NCBI GenBank assembly: GCA_905182995.1
Contig: CAJJDP010000179.1
Coordinates: forward strand, 1-34,197
Reading direction: 5' to 3'
From: Paramecium octaurelia
Taxonomy: Eukaryota; Ciliophora; Oligohymenophorea; Peniculida; Parameciidae
Length of the DNA stretch: 34,197 nucleotides
The notes under the pieces are model-generated. The model was not told the origin of the DNA, made no database searches, and saw only the letters and a list, made by a program, of their open reading frames with translations. A program made the translations under genes and the position numbers. Within the stretch, counting starts at the first letter, position 1; each line of letters starts with the position of its first letter. This document shows positions 12,536 to 24,640 of this stretch, one piece after another.

Positions 12536-13792
12536 CTATAGGTCATTAATTAAATTCTATAAGGCCCAACTAAATGTTTTGATTTTATAAAATAAAGTTA
12601 TTTTATTTTATTTCTAAAAGGGTAGTATTTTTTATATAATATAATTTGATTAATATCTCTCCAATATCTGGTTGAATTTTATGTTTACAGAGGCTTTACA
12701 GAGGCAAAAAAATTTTAAATTAGGTCTGATCATTTAATAATATTAGGGGGTTGCATAAAAACAACGAATAAATAGTTAATCACTCAATCGCTTTCACAGG
12801 CTATACTCACATTCTATTGTTGTTTTCTTTACAATTAAAAGATTATTGCTCTAAATTTAATGAATTGAATCTCATTTGTTTACACAACTTTATTAACATT
12901 GTTCTATAGTTTCTAATGACTACAAAATATAGTTTTCCTTGTGCCTATCCATCTTGTAGATTATGCATAAGAATAAGGAGATGAAATTTGACTATAATTT
13001 TCGAGAGGTACAAGTTATCATCTCACTTTAAGAAAATCTAATCTTCTTATTGACCAGTCATTCTGATAAACGTTCTAAATTCCACTTTAAGAATAGGTTT
13101 TAGGAGATATGAGAGTGCGGTTTAAAATTTGTACTAGTCTTCCTTTCATATAATGATCAAATTATTTCATTTCTTGATCCCAATGAAGTCTTTGTGTCAA
13201 TATTTTCCTCTTATATTTGTTTTTCGCTGTAACCTCCTTGACTTATGCAATATTAATCGAATAATGGCTGAGGGATTTACTATCAGCAATTCATGGAAAA
13301 ATATACACACATCATACACAAGTAATATTCAGTTATACCAGAATAAATAACAATTAAATAGGATTTTTTCTTAGTTTAATTTGATAGTTATTGTTTGATA
13401 ATTATAAAAAGGTAAAATTTGAATAACGAATAAATCACCTGCTTATAAACACAAAAAACAGACAAAAATTTGATAATTTTGCCACTGAGTTTTATAAGAC
13501 AAAGATTAATTTACTATATAAAGGAGCCATAATAACAAAGGCCCTTTCCTTAACAATCAGCAAATAAGCATCCTAAAAAATTTTATCCATCTCTAACAAA
13601 TTCAAATAGCCAGGGGTTTTGAAAGTGGCCAATCCTTAGCAAAATATTGTTTTCTAAGAAGAAGTTTACAACTGATTTAGTAATAACTTTTATGAATAGT
13701 TGTTTCTTGGTTGAGATGATCGGATAATGATTCAACCTGATCCCTAACTATCGAATATTAAGGGCAGGGTTATCCAGGTCTTTGAGGATTTA
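12536..13792. repeat. Contig overlap 2, right copy (1257 bp)
   Basis: This is the second copy of 11278-12534; it starts immediately after the N and continues into unique sequence at 13793. The 65-residue standard-code ORFs at 11895 and 13153 are the same chance frame seen twice. Confidence 0.93.
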
Positions 13793-14320
13793 GGATTCAA
13801 TTTAGTTTAATTGTTAGACCAACGTAGAGGTATTTTTGTCTTTTTAAACTTTGCTTTTTATCCATAGCCCTTTTACTTTGATTTCATCTTTCAACTTTTC
13901 TTCTATGATCCACAAAAAATCGACTTAATTGCATGGGTTTCCTCCACAAGTCCAAAAGTTAGAGCATCTAATCCTTTCAATTTAATTTTGATTATCCCCT
14001 AAATAAGTTATTCCCAAAATTCTTATTTCGAAGAGTATTTCTATATTCTTTCAAATTGGCATATCACAATCTACTTCACCTCCCCAGTATTTTGAGTCTC
14101 ATTGTAAAATTGATAATCTGTCAAGATTGTCAAGATGACAGGTTATAGTTATTCTTCACAATAACACCGTTTCAAGATAATCAGTTTAGTTATCTGCTGA
14201 TTGCTAAAATTTTTGACTGAAATTCTCTTTTATCTCTAACCCTTTTTAGCCCTCTTAAGGCAAGCAAATCCTTAAAGATCTTCATTACTACCTATCTTAT
14301 CACTCAGAATTATTCAGTTA
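13510..14320 (-). pseudogene. Unidentified coding-like relic
   Basis: Two TGA-free frames on the minus strand abut with one frame change near 13,895-13,910. The upstream frame (about 14,320 to a TGA at 13,891-13,893) contains RAKKGQRQKRISVKNFSNQQ and ends GLVEETHAIKSIFCG. The downstream frame starts IIEEKLKDEIKVKGLWIKSK and continues ILKDLDNPALNIRQLGIRL, running on through the start of the overlap block. Together they give roughly 250-300 codons of charged, Lys-rich, protein-like sequence, and this region is visibly less AT-rich than its surroundings. I recognise no family. It could be a gene with one frameshift, a pseudogene or a coincidence of two open frames. Confidence 0.25.
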
Positions 14321-14639
14321 TACCTTTATAACGGACTTTACTCATAGATTTAAACTTTACATCCCATCATATATCATAATTTTGGTTTGGAAAACCCAAA
14401 ATTTACATTAATATTATAATTGCAGTCAATACAATCAATTTCACCTTATTTGTTTCTTAGGCAAGCTTTGACTTTTAAATGAATTCAAGGTTCTTATGAT
14501 GAAAAAGGGCATAGGGATAAAGGAGAAGGATGTTGCATTTGCAAACGACTCAAAGGCAATCATGTTGATAAAAATAAGGCTCCCAACAACATTATATTGG
14601 GTTATTGTATTGACAAGCTCCGCTTTAGTAAAGTTTACT

Positions 14640-17600
14640 GTATAATAGATGCAATATATTGAAATAGAAGTAATTATAAAAACTCCTATTTCAATTACTA
14701 GCTAGAAAACGAAATAAATCAAAATTATTGATAATCTTTGAATAAATTTGATTGTTCACTATGAATTAATTACATTTTAATTCTAAATGCCATCAAACCT
14801 CTTTGATTCTAGTATTTCTTCGACAATAGTCTAATTTTAAATCAAATAATCTGTGAGCAAAGGAAAGATTAATAATTAGAACCATTTATTGACGCTGCAT
14901 TAATGATGGTTGTAATTCTGCATTTATCTTCAGCATATTAAAATGATCCATCATTAAAATGTGAACTAAATGTATTGAAACCGCTTGTTCTAAGCATTCA
15001 AATTGCTAATTAGAAATGGCAATTCATGCATGTATATTCCAATTCTTATACTACTGCATCTTCTTTCAAATTTTATGGTACTTGATTTTTATAGGTTATT
15101 TACAATTTTTCTCAAGTAATTTTCATCTTCTGTAATTATACTTTAAACTTCTATAAGAGGATATATCTTTATAGCTCTTGTGATCAGCTATAAATTCTGT
15201 ATTGCTCAATCCATCAAAGTTGATGGATGTAGCTGCATTTAACTATGTTGTATCATATTCAACTTCAAACACTATTCTATTTGTTAATATTAGAAATAAT
15301 GTAAATTGAAGAAACATTCTTGAATTTTGCATTTCTGGATATTATAATTATACAATATAGACATCTCCTAAATTAGTTTAATGCATATTTCATGGCTTAA
15401 TATTGGGCTGCTGCATACTTTTATGTAACATCTATGTACTGTAATAGTTGTTTAAAAGGCAAAACTAATCTTGCTAGGGTAAACTTCCTTAAAATAAAAA
15501 GTCAAAAGTGTTGCATTATATTCTTGCGCCTATAAATCGGAAAGTGGATTTGGTACTGATTTTGAGAATTATCATGCATTACGAGAGATGATCAAAATAC
15601 TTTTCTAGGTTGTGCAGTTTCATACTCCCTCAAAGTCTTTGGGTCTCAACTAAAGCATCTTTAACTTTTAAATTATGCCAAATAAGTTTTATAGTTCTTA
15701 CAAAGTGATTTGCCACAAGCATCTATTCTAACACTAACTCCTTTAATGATCATTTATTTCATCAATGGATCATAACATCCTTGCAAAACTACAATTATAG
15801 AAATTTAATGTTGTAAATCCTAACCCAAACTATGTATATGCTTACATTATTTGTCCAATTAATTAAACTATGCTTCATGTGATTCAGGGCCCTAGCAATA
15901 ATTAATATAGAACAAGACAATTCTCAATTTTCATATCTATAATATATATCTAACCCACGTCCCTTATCTCATTTAACAATAAATAGGCTTCTCTTTGTGA
16001 GTCTGCTAAATTTGCAATAATGGTGACTGCTTAGGTTATACCAAAATCAATAATGATTCTCAAGTAATTATTGGGCAATGTGAAGGTTACTAACACAAAA
16101 AAGAATATTCTTTTTCAGATCTTAAAATAATTGTTCAGCATTTCGTGACTTTAATCTTGGTTACGCATAGGTTCATGTTAATAATACCCCAGTTTTTCTT
16201 TATTTATTGTAATATGGTTATTATACAGATGTACTAAATGTAAAGTTTTAACCTCAGATCGGGCACAGTCTTATGGATGTTTCAAGGATTTTATTTTAAA
16301 GGGATAGTAATTAGTTTAAGCATTACGAACAGATGTAACTATCTTAACAGGGGTTTTTGCGATGAATTATCACAATATTATATCACTTGCATTGTTTTTA
16401 CTCACACTAGAGTTGCTTATTTCAAATAAATAATGAATGGATATATTAAAAAGCCTGCAATATTAAACTTGTAAGTAATGCATAAATACAAGCAATCATA
16501 TACTGCATTAGATAATTTGGATATTTATACGAGCTTATTATTACTATCCTCAAGCAAAGCAATGCGCTAATGTTAAGATGGTGATATTTGCAATTCTACT
16601 TATTGACTTTTTCTTTTGCTGGAGATTTTACAATTAATGAGCAATGCTATTAAGATTGTCCATCTCCTATTCATACTTATTCGAAATAACAGTTATAAAT
16701 ATAAACATTAAATTATTACTTTCAAAGCTATATGAATTCTCAGTGTCTTTGGATTACTCATTATAAATTGAAATAATTAATATTTCTACGATTAATGTTA
16801 GAGTTTTTCTGTTTATACTATCAATTGTGATTGTAGTAGCTATTAACAAAGTTTATTTTAATAAACTTGAGAGTATATATGTCAAATATTTCGATTTCAA
16901 TAAATTATTATGATTTTTGTTGTTACTAAGGGCGCTGAATCATTACAAGTGCCCTTAAACCGACCTAGTTCTCCTTGCGATACTTCCCTTTGTAATTGAG
17001 CTTAAATTTCGTATAATAGAATGGAGTTAAAATAATTCATAAATAAGTTGAATTGCATGCTTAAATTTTAAATGCAGCTACGCCATAAACCATGTTGTTC
17101 TGGTAATTGAGATTCAACTTCGAAAATCCTGCTGCTTGTATTAAATGCTCAACCTCGTGATATGTTGTAATAACTCTGCAATATAGATATTAATTGTTAC
17201 TGCCTATTATTACAACTCTATTTTACTAGCTTTATTAAATCAACTTATACTGAATAAAAACTTTAAGGATTGTACTAAGCAAGATAGCTAAAAGTCAGCT
17301 TTTAATATATTTCTAAATGTTATTTTCTATATATAGCAGGAATTAAATGATACTTGTAAAGAATGTTTCACGAATTCTACTTATTTGTACTTCAAACAAA
17401 GGTGGAATAAATAGGAGTAGGAATAGATCTAGTACTAGTTGTTTGTATTACCCACCTCTTTTTATCATATGAGATGTTCAAAGAATTGCACATCGTGACC
17501 ACAATACTATCCATCTTCGATGTTACTAGTGTGAAAATCAATACCTAAGATTATAGGAAATATTTAAAATATAAATAATGTAAACTGTGCCAACTTTGTA

Positions 17601-18515
17601 TGAAACAAGTGCTTGTAGAAGTAGTTACATCAGGAAAGTAGTAACTATTTCCCTTCAAATTAAATTTGAACAACTATTAGAATTGACTCTAAAAACTTGC
17701 ATTTAGTGCATCTTCCAAATATTTATAGATTTCCTTATAACATGCTTTAAAATCATAATAGCACTTCATTCGTAATTCAACTAAAGGCAATCAAAACAAT
17801 ATAGGAGTTTACGGCTTTTGGAAAGCATAATTCTTTTCCTAATTTACTTCACTAAAAGGATTATAATTATAAAGCTTCAAATCTTGAAGACATGTTCTAT
17901 CAATTTGTTTTATTTTAGTTATTTCTTTCTTAATCTTTATATACCCTTAATATACATTCTAATTGCTGTTTCAAGATTTATGATATATTCAGTATGTACA
18001 TACAATTATTGTAATTTCAAATGATGAAGCCAAATCTCATTTTATTATATTTTATTTTTAAAATTCTTATATTCTATGACTTTTTTCCCTTATATATTAA
18101 TTCTGCATTCTTAGGATGTTTATTAGATATCTAATGATAAGAGAATTTAATTAAAATTTTTCAAACAACCTAAACATTTTGTTTTAATAAGATCAATATT
18201 TTCAAATAGTCATTTACTTTGATATATTGATTGATGATATTATTGATATTGTTATAATCAAAAAAAAAATTTATCCAAAGTCATACACGAATTTTGTATG
18301 GATTTTTACCTCTGAAATTTTTTATTTTAATCAAGCCAAAAAGCTTTAAGTCACTAAGAATATTGAGAATATAAGACTAGACAAATGAATTTGCCTAATG
18401 AATATAGGATACATCTATTTTTTATACTAGCGATAGAAGTTGCAAAAGATTGCCTAAATAAATTAAGGATCAGTATTATTCATTTTGAACTAACTAGAAT
18501 GTATAGATTTTGATA
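14640..18515. other. Long stretch without a supported gene
   Basis: No family was recognised. Several short plus-strand segments are cysteine-rich when read in the ciliate code (near 14,895, 14,975 and 15,775-15,890), which recalls the periodic cysteines of Paramecium surface antigens, but they lie in different frames and are interrupted by TGA. A frame open for roughly 200 codons runs from about 16,015 to about 16,605 without a recognisable domain. Confidence 0.45.
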
Positions 18516-18727
18516 ATGACTACAATATTCTTTAAATGGATGTAGAAATTTGTTGAAACACAAATAAACTTCATATATCAAACTGAAGATTACATAAAAC
18601 AAGAAAACTTAACCCAAAAAATAGAGGAAAAATAAATCAATGGACTAAGAAGGAAGGGAAAAGAAGAGCAAACACCGAAAAATAAGGAGAATATAGATTA
18701 TTGATTTTTTGAACTATTTAAACATGG

Positions 18728-19237
18728 ATGCAGAAAGTATAAGAATCATGGAAATAAATATGGAATCATATTTTGATCACTAATTGGGGTAAGCAGCTAA
18801 TTAGAATGAAAAAATACAGAAAAATCTTAGTTTAAATTGAAATATTGAAAAGAAAAGAATTTTATATAAAAGCATAAAATTGCAAAATAAATGAAAAGCA
18901 TTGCCAAAAAAAGTATCAAGAGTTAATCAATATGAAAGCTGAAGAAAATAAGGGGAAAATGTAGTCCAAAAAAGGAGAAATTTTTAAGATTAATGTAATT
19001 AAAATTTTATTTCCCAAAATTTTAGAGTACTTTTTCAATTTATATTCTTATTTTCATTTTAATTAAAATCAATTATTATGTAACTTTAAACTTCAAAATG
19101 TATTTAACTCAATTAGCAATAAATTATTTATCCTAATTGGATTAACTTTTCTGATATTGATTATTAAAAGTTATTGGACTTTCTTGAATCCTGCCGAGAT
19201 GATGGGGCCTTCTAAAACCATCACTGATTTATTTTGA
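18728..19237 (+). CDS. Unassigned ORF of 169 residues with one possible membrane segment
   Basis: The ciliate-code frame is open from after a TGA at 18710-18712 to a TGA at 19235-19237; the first ATG is at 18728. The first two thirds are basic and Gln/Lys-rich (KKYQELINMKAEENKGKMQ). Near the C-terminus a hydrophobic run, KLFILIGLTFLILIIKSYW, looks like a transmembrane helix and is followed by FLNPAEMMGPSKTITDLF. A smaller Lys/Glu-rich frame of 62 residues lies just upstream (18516-18704) in another frame, so the two may be parts of one decayed or intron-containing gene. Nothing is recognised, and the length alone could arise by chance. Confidence 0.25.
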
Positions 19238-21054
19238 GGGACAAAATTCCTATTTAATTAGGGAAATTCTCTTTAGAAACTTTTTATATTGAAATGACCC
19301 TTATAGAAATATGACAAAATTAAAAATTTCAAAATGAACTTAGGGGCTATGTTTTATAAAATATTTAGATTATAACTGATATGATATAGAATTCCTTTTT
19401 TAAACTAAACTCTATTGGTAGCCCCCTTTAAGTTAATACAAATCCTGTTACTAGAACTAAACATCACTTAAATTATCATGGGATTTTATGTCTTTTTATA
19501 GAAGGAATCAGAAACAAAATTTAAAATTAATTTTTGAACCCATTTTAAAATTATTAAAAGTTGATTTATGAATATGCTTTATTAATATCATTTATAAATA
19601 AATTAAAAAATGAATTATTTGATTTTGTTGAACTAGAAAACTCGCTTAATCAAGTACAGTAATGCTTATTAGTTAATTTACTCTAGGTTTGAATCCTATC
19701 AATATCAATAGTTTTGTTTAACTTCTTCTCTGTTTTATTTTTCTACATATCCAAGAAGAAAATTTTTTCTTACATATTCAAGGATAAAAATTCAAAGGTG
19801 GCTTTGTAAATAAATTTCTTTAATAAGTTATCATTAAATTATGAACTCCTGAATCATCAATTTTGCTTAAGTTTATTAATTACTTCTCATTTCATAATAT
19901 AAACTAGGTTAAAGGTTATTAATGCAACACTTTATAAAAATAATAATTCATTTAATTTATTCAACTTCTGTTAAAAAAATATAAAAGCCTAATTTAGTAG
20001 TTAATTTATTATAAATATAATTTACTTACATAGATTATAAATTGAATAAGAGTGAACAATTTATTAAGTCTTAAATATTTATGAAATAAAGAATAAACCT
20101 ATTATTATCATTGATTGGATAGATTTCCTTTGTTGTTATTGTTTAATCAAAATTGTTTGTAACCTCAATAATCAGATAGAATTCATGAATAAGTAACAGT
20201 TAATTACATTTTCATATTTTCTTTAATATTGCAATACATTTGCAACAACAATCATATATTACCCAAAATGAATTGAATAATAGTATACTTCTTAAATATA
20301 CTTTCAAAATCTAGCTTTAAGAGATTAGTAACTTACTTCTTTGAATAATTAAGTAATCATTGTTGTAATATTAAATTTTGTGATGATTTTAGGAGCAATA
20401 AAATTAGACATGATAGAAGAGTGATATAAAAAGAAAGTTTATGAATTTGAACATCTTGACTGATTCTTAAAAATTATTCTATCCTAGCTGATTCTATATG
20501 AATTTCGTTTATTCTGGCCGCCTGATTCAATAGATAGAATAAAACATCCTTTTATTTTATATAATGATTAGAAATTATTGTGATCCATAAAAAATTAAAA
20601 TGTTGGAACTCAAAATCAAGATTAGATGAAATAATTAATACATTCTAAAATTCGATTCTGTAAAAGTAGAGTTTCAAATTAAGCAAGCAGATCTTTATAT
20701 TCAGCTATATTCAGAAAATTTTAATCTCATATCTAAATTAATTAAACTAAATTTTGTTATCACTACTAGTTTTTAATGTAGCAGGATATTCATACTCATA
20801 TTTATATAATTTTGTATATTATTATGGGTACTATTTAGTTTTATAATACAAAACATCCTTTAGGTTTGAATAATTATATTAAATTTAAGCCTGAATAATT
20901 TAAAAATTCTCCTTTCACTTTTCAAACTCCTTAGACTTCAAAATTGAGATTTTAAGAAATTTGAGGAGTAACAATATTAAAGGAAGGGGGGTAATTGTGA
21001 AATTAATAAGATTTTATGTTTAAAAATAGAAGTGAAAATTATTATGCTAGAATG
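19238..21054. other. Gene-free stretch before the WD40 pseudogene
   Basis: This is AT-rich sequence with no recognisable coding, except that the C-terminal tail expected after the WD40 repeats of the neighbouring family could not be found at its right edge. A tRNA-like shape at 19621-19706 is discussed as a finding but is too degenerate to annotate. Confidence 0.45.
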
Positions 21055-22616
21055 TCATTTGTAACTATTATTTGAAGACAAGATTTTTTGACTTGTTTTA
21101 ATATCCGATAAACGGATAAAGTCATCCTTATTAACAGATTCTAGAGAGGTATCATCAAGAGAAAAATAGATTGAATTAACCAATTCGTTATGACTATCTA
21201 AATTGGTATCATATAAACGGATAGACTTATCTTCACTACCAGATGCTAATGTTTTACCGTCAGAAGAGAAACAGACTGAATAAACTGTGCTAGTATGACT
21301 ATCTAAGTGGGCTATTTATTATCCTGTCTTTAAATCCCATAAACGAATAGACTTATCATAACTACCTGATACTAATTGAGTACCATCAGGAGAAAAACAG
21401 ACTGATTGAACTTAATCATCATGACCATCTAATTTGACTTCTAATTTCCCTGTCTTAACATCCCATAAACAGATAAAGTTATCTGAACTACCAGATGCTA
21501 ATGTTTTCCCATCAGGAGAGAAACAGACAGAATATACTGTGCTAGTATGATTATCTAATTGGGCTTTTTATTATCCTGTCTTTAAATCCCACAAACGAAT
21601 AGAATTATCATAACTACCAGATGCTAATTTAGTACCATCTGGAGAAAAACAGACTGAATAAACGTTATTGGTATGACCATCTAATTTTTATTTCTATTAT
21701 CCTATCTTAACATCCCATAAACGGATAGAATTATCTCTACTGCCTGATGCTAGTATATTACATTCAGGAGAGAAACAAACTGAAAAAATAGTGTCAGAAT
21801 GACCAATAAATTCATTACTTATTTTCCTGTTTTAATATTCCAAATATACACAAAAATGCCAATGCAAGAAGCTAGTGTAGTACTATTAGGTGAGAAACAA
21901 ACTGATTTTACCGCACTCTATCCTTACATTGAAGACTTTTTTTTTCCTGTCCTGACATCCCATAAACAAATGGAATGATCATCACTGCAAGAAGCCAATG
22001 TCTTACCATATAAAGAAAAACAAACTGAATTGACACTACCATTATGACAAATCAACTTAATTCCCTAATTTATACTTAAATTCCTCCATTTATAATTAAA
22101 TAATTTTTCAAATTCAGATCTCACTAAATTTGTTCCGAACAATGAAGCACTTCTAATCCTAATATTTTCAAAAGATTATTCCTTCAAATCAAGCTTCATC
22201 TCAACTAATAAATGAAGAGAATTTGATCCACGCTAAATTTATTTCTTATCTAAGGCAGTTATATGAACTAAAAATTTTACTAATTCGATATCATTTGATA
22301 TATTTTTGATATCTTACACTTATTTTTATTCTTCAAAAGAATAATTTTCTTTAGTAAAATCATGATCCAAAATATGGTTGAGAACAACTATTATTTTCTT
22401 AATATTATTCTTTACAACATTTAATATCTATTGATTATTTAATAGGGATAAATATTCTAAGTAAACTATTTCTTATTCAACTTACCTTTGATTTTCATCC
22501 TAAATTTTCTCCCTCTTGAATATTATAATTAGGATAGGGATGACTACTTCATCAACATCTTTAGATAAAGCCAAAATCTCATAAAGATCTTCTTTCTATT
22601 GATTCCAACAACTCAT
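21055..22616 (-). pseudogene. Decayed WD40-repeat protein, paralogue of the gene at 29632-32839
   Basis: From the ATG at 22614-22616 the frame reads MSCWNQQKEDLYEIL and then a helical segment including FLVHITALDKKQIQRGSNSL, nearly the same as [20 protein letters not shown] in the intact gene. A shrunken pentapeptide segment (SASLFGTNLVRSEF) and KWRNLSINQ follow, then eight WD40 repeats with typical VCFSPDG...[14 protein letters not shown] wording. The reading frame changes by one base near 21,815-21,830, between the second and third repeats, just after WNIKTGK. The seventh repeat has YD for WD and has lost about nine residues of the inter-blade linker. The eighth is degenerate (IRLSD), and a TGA at 21055-21057 ends the frame without the family's C-terminal tail. 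The B-box-like N-terminus is absent; an in-frame TGA lies at 22677-22679. A single-base sequencing error could explain the frameshift, but not the missing ends, so I call it a pseudogene. Confidence 0.8.
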
Positions 22617-24640
22617 TGCTTTTTTAAAAAAAATATTGAATTTTTATTACTATTTCTTTAATTCTTATACTTCAAATCAGAGACTTTTGGATATTTTTGT
22701 TAGGAGAAAAGCAAACAATGCAAGGGTTGAGTAATTGACTCAAAATTAAATGTGTATAGTTTAAATAAATTTATATCATTATTGGTTAGATCATATAATA
22801 TTGAACCACTCATTCTACGTCTTGTTTTCAAATTTGCAAAAGAAAATTATCAAATATTAACTTGGTTGCACATATTACAACGTAGTAACCTAATTGTCTG
22901 ATTTCAAATTTTTCTAAGATTTATAACGTTTATTTTTTATTTATCGATTTTATAAAGCAGTATTTTTCTAACATCAATTTTAATAATTAATTCTTCATTT
23001 TTTTTATATTATGAATTATGTATATTGTATGAATTATTTCAAATTTATGAAGCCTTCAATGTTAATTTGAAATTATTATTGATCAAAGTTTTGTTTAGAT
23101 ACTACTCTCATTAATTATTAAAATTAGTAAGATATTTTGAATAGACTCATATTAAAATAATTACACGCTTGCCTTATTCATATTCTGGTTATTTTATTTC
23201 TCAGAAAAATACTTTTTTTAAGTTTTCATATCCCCAAAGAAAAACTTATGCTGATTTTTATATTCAAATTAGATGAAATTTTAATTATTTATAGATAAAT
23301 AATCATCTTCTTTTGCATTTTTATCGAATATTATTTACTTTTAATATGGAAATTTAATTTAAGTATTTGTGGTTTAATTATAGAGCAAATTAGTAAATTT
23401 ACTTAACACCAATTCAAGAAGTTCTATAATCATTAACTCAAGCTAATTTTTATCATAATCAATCTAAGATCATAATTTCAGAACAATTATGCTTACTTAA
23501 TGTTAAACATCAAGCTGTTCAATAAATATATATCATCATCAATGCAACCTCTGTTGAAGTAAATGGGAGAATATAAAGAGAGACTTAAGCATCAGATGTA
23601 CTCATTAATCTATAATATCCGATCACTAGATAAATGAAATATTTAATAAGCAAAGAGAACAACTATGAAATATACATATCTTAAACACATATTCCTTTGA
23701 TTAAGAGAAATAAATTATATATTTTTGTTAATGAAAATGTTGATAAAATAAAGGAATATAGAAAAAAAGGGAAATAAAATAGAGTTTTAACAAAAACAAT
23801 AATGTAAACGACATGATAAATGGAAAAAACTCCATTGAATACATATGTATTATAATATTGTTGATATTCAAGTCTTCTCAATCGTTAAACAGCTCGATAA
23901 TTATGAAGAATATTAAAGAATATAGTATGAAGGGGACATAAATTGGATGGAATAATTATAAAATATCAAGCATCAGAAAAAGAAAATAAAAATTGTTTAA
24001 AATTGATGAAAAAAAAATACAGTATTTCATCTAATGAAATCAATTAACTCTAATTTTTATCAATTTTTGATTTTATATAAAAAATATGTAATATGAATAA
24101 GATTGTTGAGGTGTTTCGAATCTATATATTTATTTTATTTTTGCTTCTAATCCATATGATTTTGCATGTATTACAAGGAATTTACACTTATTAAAAATTA
24201 TTATATAAAAATAGATTGATTCTAATAAAAGTTAATGATATAATTTCACGAAAATACCTTCAAGAAAGCGATATATTTAAAGGAATATGAGTCATAAAAA
24301 GCTTCCATTAATTATTTTACCAACACTATAAATTATATCAAACTTTAAAGATTAATCAAATAATAATATTTTCAAAGGCTAATTCAAACAGACCGACTCC
24401 TACAAAATTTCTTTAAAAAGAAAAAATAATAAAAAATTCAAATTGGGACATATTTAAAACACTATTTTTAAGTCAATAAGAAAGTTAAAATAAAATATAT
24501 AAGCAACGAAAATACTTAATAATACTTTTTAAGCAATATTTTGAAAAATAAATTAGAAATAAACGATCATGAGGCCAAGTAAAACGCTGTTGATAATAGT
24601 ATTTATTTGAATAATAGTATAATATAAAAATTATTTATAG
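22617..24640. other. Intergenic region between the WD40 relic and the TPR gene
   Basis: This is largely featureless AT-rich sequence. On the minus strand near 22,700-22,735 a stray fragment reads PCIVCFSPNK, the start of a WD40 blade, and then stops; it may be debris from the adjacent WD40 gene. Just before the TPR gene the frame upstream of 24,617 (ending DNSIYLNN) could be the rear part of another, degenerate TPR exon. Confidence 0.45.

Noticed and set aside
14895..15890. Scattered cysteine-rich segments resembling Paramecium surface antigens
   Set aside because: They are short, lie in different frames, contain in-frame TGA codons and lack a regular cysteine period, so the resemblance may be chance.
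16015..16605. Plus-strand frame open for about 200 codons
   Set aside because: Length is within chance expectation for this code, and no family, signal peptide or codon signature supports it.
23681..23881. 66-residue minus-strand hydrophobic ORF
   Set aside because: It is a Phe/Ile/Leu-rich frame of the kind AT-rich non-coding DNA produces, and nothing in its context supports a gene.
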